Assembly: GCA_009782025.1 (NCBI GenBank)
Contig: WQUQ01000097.1
Location: forward strand, 1 to 6,138
Source of the DNA: Desulfobulbus sp.
GTDB taxonomy: Bacteria > Pseudomonadota > Gammaproteobacteria > Burkholderiales > Rhodocyclaceae
DNA length: 6,138 nucleotides
Reading direction: 5' to 3'
A program made the position numbers and the translations under genes. A model generated the notes under the pieces. The model made no database searches. It saw only the letters and a list, made by a program, of their open reading frames with translations, and was not told where the DNA came from. Shown in pieces: positions 4,542-6,138 of this stretch. Position 1 is the stretch's first letter, and every line of letters begins with the position of its first letter.

Positions 4542-5044
4542 TCGAAGTAGCTGCGGGCCGCTTCAAAGCGCTGGGCATAATAGGGATCGCCGAGAGCGTC
4601 GATGCGGACGCGGCCGTTGCTCGATGGCGCATGAATGAAGCGGGCGTCGCCGAGGTAGATGCCGACGTGTGAGAATGAGCGGTGGCTGGTGTTGAAAAAG
4701 ACCAGATCGCCCGGCCGTAGCGCCGCCCGCTCGACCGGCCGGCCGCCGCGGGCGATGTCGGCGGCGCTGCCGCTGATCTTGAGGCCGGCGGCGCGGGCGT
4801 AGATGTAGCTGACCATGCCGCTGCAATCGAGTCCAGCCTCCGGGTTCTTGCCGCCGAAGCGGTAGCCGGTGTCGAGCAGGCTGAGGGCGTACAGTACGAT
4901 TTCGTTGCCTGCCGCGCTGCCGGCGGTCGCCGTTGGCGCGCTCATGCTCGCCGCCGTTGGCCGGCTGGCGGGCGTGCCGCAAGCGGCCAGCAGCAGCGCG
5001 GCGAGCAGGGCGAGAAGCGAGGATAGCGTGGATTTGAAGTTCAT
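4538..5044 (-). CDS. NlpC/P60-family cysteine peptidase, lipoprotein
   Basis: Cell-wall (murein) endopeptidase of the NlpC/P60 family, attached to a membrane in the cell envelope. The 168 residues start with a lipoprotein signal whose lipobox is LAAC, so Cys22 would be lipidated. A low-complexity Ala/Ser/Thr/Pro linker (about 23-45) leads to the NlpC/P60 domain (about 47-168). The catalytic residues are visible: Cys74 in DCSGMVSYIY, His126 in SHVGIYLG and His138 in FIHAPSS. The motifs YRFGGKNPEAGLDC and LRPGDLVFF are also typical. The chosen ATG gives a complete lipoprotein signal, although the Shine-Dalgarno before it is weak. The gene is divergent from gabD with 53 bp between the starts, and the two functions are unrelated. 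I see no clear terminator after its stop. Confidence 0.92.
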   Translation of the reverse strand: MNFKSTLSSLLALLAALLLAACGTPASRPTAASMSAPTATAGSAAGNEIVLYALSLLDTGYRFGGKNPEAGLDCSGMVSYIYARAAGLKISGSAADIARGGRPVERAALRPGDLVFFNTSHRSFSHVGIYLGDARFIHAPSSNGRVRIDALGDPYYAQRFEAARSYFD

Positions 5045-5097
5045 GTTGTTTCTGCAATATAGCCATTAACTCAGCGTTTTTACAGAGGTTTATCATC

Positions 5098-6138
5098 ATG
5101 AAATTACAGGATGGGGATTTGCTGCGAAGCGCCAATTGGATCGGCGGCCAGTGGGTTGGCGCGGATGATGGCGCCATGCTGCCGGTGTTCGATCCGGCCA
5201 GCGGCGAGCAACTGGCCACGGCGCCGCGCTGCGGGGCGGTCGAGACGCGCCGCGCCATCGCCGCCGCCGAGGCGGCGCTGCCGGCCTGGCGGGCGCTGAC
5301 CGCCAAGCGCCGGGGGCAGATCCTGCAAACCTGGAACCGTCTGCTTCTCGACCATGCCGACGATCTCGCCCAACTCATCACCGCCGAGGGTGGCAAGCCG
5401 CTGGCCGAGGCCAGGGGCGAGGTGATGTACGGCGCTTCCTTCGTCGAATGGTTCGCCGAGGAGGGTAAACGCACCTACGGCGAGAGCATTCCCAGCCCGG
5501 CTTCCAACACCCGCTTGCTGGTGGTCAAGCAGCCAATCGGCGTCTGTGCGGCGATCACGCCGTGGAATTTTCCGCTGGCGATGATTACCCGCAAGGTCGC
5601 GCCAGCCCTGGCTGCCGGCTGCACGGTGGTGGTCAAGCCGGCCGAGGCGACGCCGTTGACGGCGCTGGCGCTGGCTGTGCTGGCCGAACGGGCCGGCTTG
5701 CCGGCCGGCGTGTTCAATGTGGTGACCGGCGATCCGGCGGCGATCGGCGGCGAACTGACGGCCAACCCGACTGTCCGCAAGCTCTCCTTTACCGGTTCGA
5801 CCGCGGTTGGTCGGCTGCTGATGGCGCAATGTGCGCCGACGGTGAAGAAGTTGTCGCTGGAACTGGGCGGCAACGCGCCCTTCATCGTTTTTGACGACGC
5901 CGATCTCGATGCCGCGGTCGACGGCGCGATCAGCGCCAAATATCGCAACACCGGCCAGACCTGCGTTTGCGCCAACCGCTTTCTGATCCAGTCGGGCATT
6001 TACGAGAATTTTGCCGCCCGCCTGGCCGAACGCGCGCAGGCGCTCACGGTTGGCCCCGGCAGCGCCCCCGGCGTCGCCCAGGGGCCGCTCATCAACGCCG
6101 CCGGCCTCGCCAAGGTCGAGGCGCATGTCGCCGATGCC
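5098..6138 (+). CDS. gabD: succinate-semialdehyde dehydrogenase (NADP+), incomplete at the window end
   Basis: Oxidises succinic semialdehyde to succinate in the cytoplasm, the last step of GABA and related semialdehyde catabolism. The window covers 347 codons of about 484. The sequence tracks E. coli GabD almost throughout, for example EWFAEEGKRTYGE, QPIGVCAAITPWNFP, MITRKVAPALAAGC, FNVVTG and RKLSFTGST. Catalytic and cofactor residues are Asn157 (PWNFP), Lys180 (VVVKPAEATP), Ser234 (FTGST), Glu255 (LELGG) and the nucleophile Cys289 (GQTCVCANR), within one position of E. coli numbering. The second Cys (291) forms the CVC pair known in this family. AGAGG at 5084-5088 sits 9 bases before ATG. 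Possible promoter signals in the 53-bp divergent gap are weak. A related semialdehyde (for example glutarate semialdehyde) cannot be ruled out as substrate. Confidence 0.94.
   Translation, partial: MKLQDGDLLRSANWIGGQWVGADDGAMLPVFDPASGEQLATAPRCGAVETRRAIAAAEAALPAWRALTAKRRGQILQTWNRLLLDHADDLAQLITAEGGKPLAEARGEVMYGASFVEWFAEEGKRTYGESIPSPASNTRLLVVKQPIGVCAAITPWNFPLAMITRKVAPALAAGCTVVVKPAEATPLTALALAVLAERAGLPAGVFNVVTGDPAAIGGELTANPTVRKLSFTGSTAVGRLLMAQCAPTVKKLSLELGGNAPFIVFDDADLDAAVDGAISAKYRNTGQTCVCANRFLIQSGIYENFAARLAERAQALTVGPGSAPGVAQGPLINAAGLAKVEAHVADA

Noticed and set aside
5104..6126. Long minus-strand open frame opposite gabD
   Set aside because: Antisense shadow of a clear aldehyde dehydrogenase in GC-rich DNA; the composition is Arg/Gly/Ala-rich without domain motifs.
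1..6138. A new defence or multi-gene accessory system
   Set aside because: No nuclease, toxin, transposase, helicase or effector-like gene is visible; the intact genes are a B12 receptor, a thioesterase, a cell-wall peptidase, a dehydrogenase and a tRNA.

Overview
The window looks like chromosomal DNA from a GC-rich proteobacterium. A betaproteobacterium, perhaps of the Rhodocyclales, is my best guess, from the style of the proteins (cobalamin receptor, hot-dog thioesterase next to a RidA-type gene, GabD), the codon bias and a possible FNR/ANR-type box. This placement is inference, since no marker gene is present.

Layout from left to right. Positions 1-230 hold one copy of a two-hairpin interspersed repeat and a doubtful minus-strand membrane ORF cut by the window edge. 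Positions 239-2446 are a vitamin B12 uptake unit on the minus strand: a likely promoter, a complete cobalamin riboswitch, a plausible intrinsic terminator as its expression platform, a hairpin touching the ribosome binding site, a BtuB-type TonB-dependent receptor (621 residues) and a terminator. Positions 2461-3150 carry no convincing gene but are rich in structure: an 11-bp inverted repeat overlapping a perfect FNR/ANR-like box, a 266-bp element with two nested pairs of inverted arms, and a second copy of the two-hairpin repeat in the same orientation as the first. A tRNA-Arg(CCG) follows on the minus strand with its own promoter and a likely terminator.

Positions 3318-3771 have no firm gene, but hold a near-perfect 26-bp palindrome joined to a perfect -10 box, suggesting a regulated promoter pointing at the next gene. 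That gene is a 4-hydroxybenzoyl-CoA-type hot-dog thioesterase (3772-4257, plus). Its stop overlaps the start of a RidA/YjgF-family gene that is broken by a frameshift and a stop and has lost its C-terminal half. A lipoprotein of the NlpC/P60 peptidase family (4538-5044, minus) follows, divergent from gabD, succinate-semialdehyde dehydrogenase (5098 to the window end, plus, incomplete).

The coding genes belong to familiar families. I did not find a clear new multi-gene system. The less explained material is the intergenic structure around the btuB leader and the tRNA, the operator-like palindrome at 3475-3504, and the decayed ridA with an unexplained coding-like minus-strand stretch beside it.
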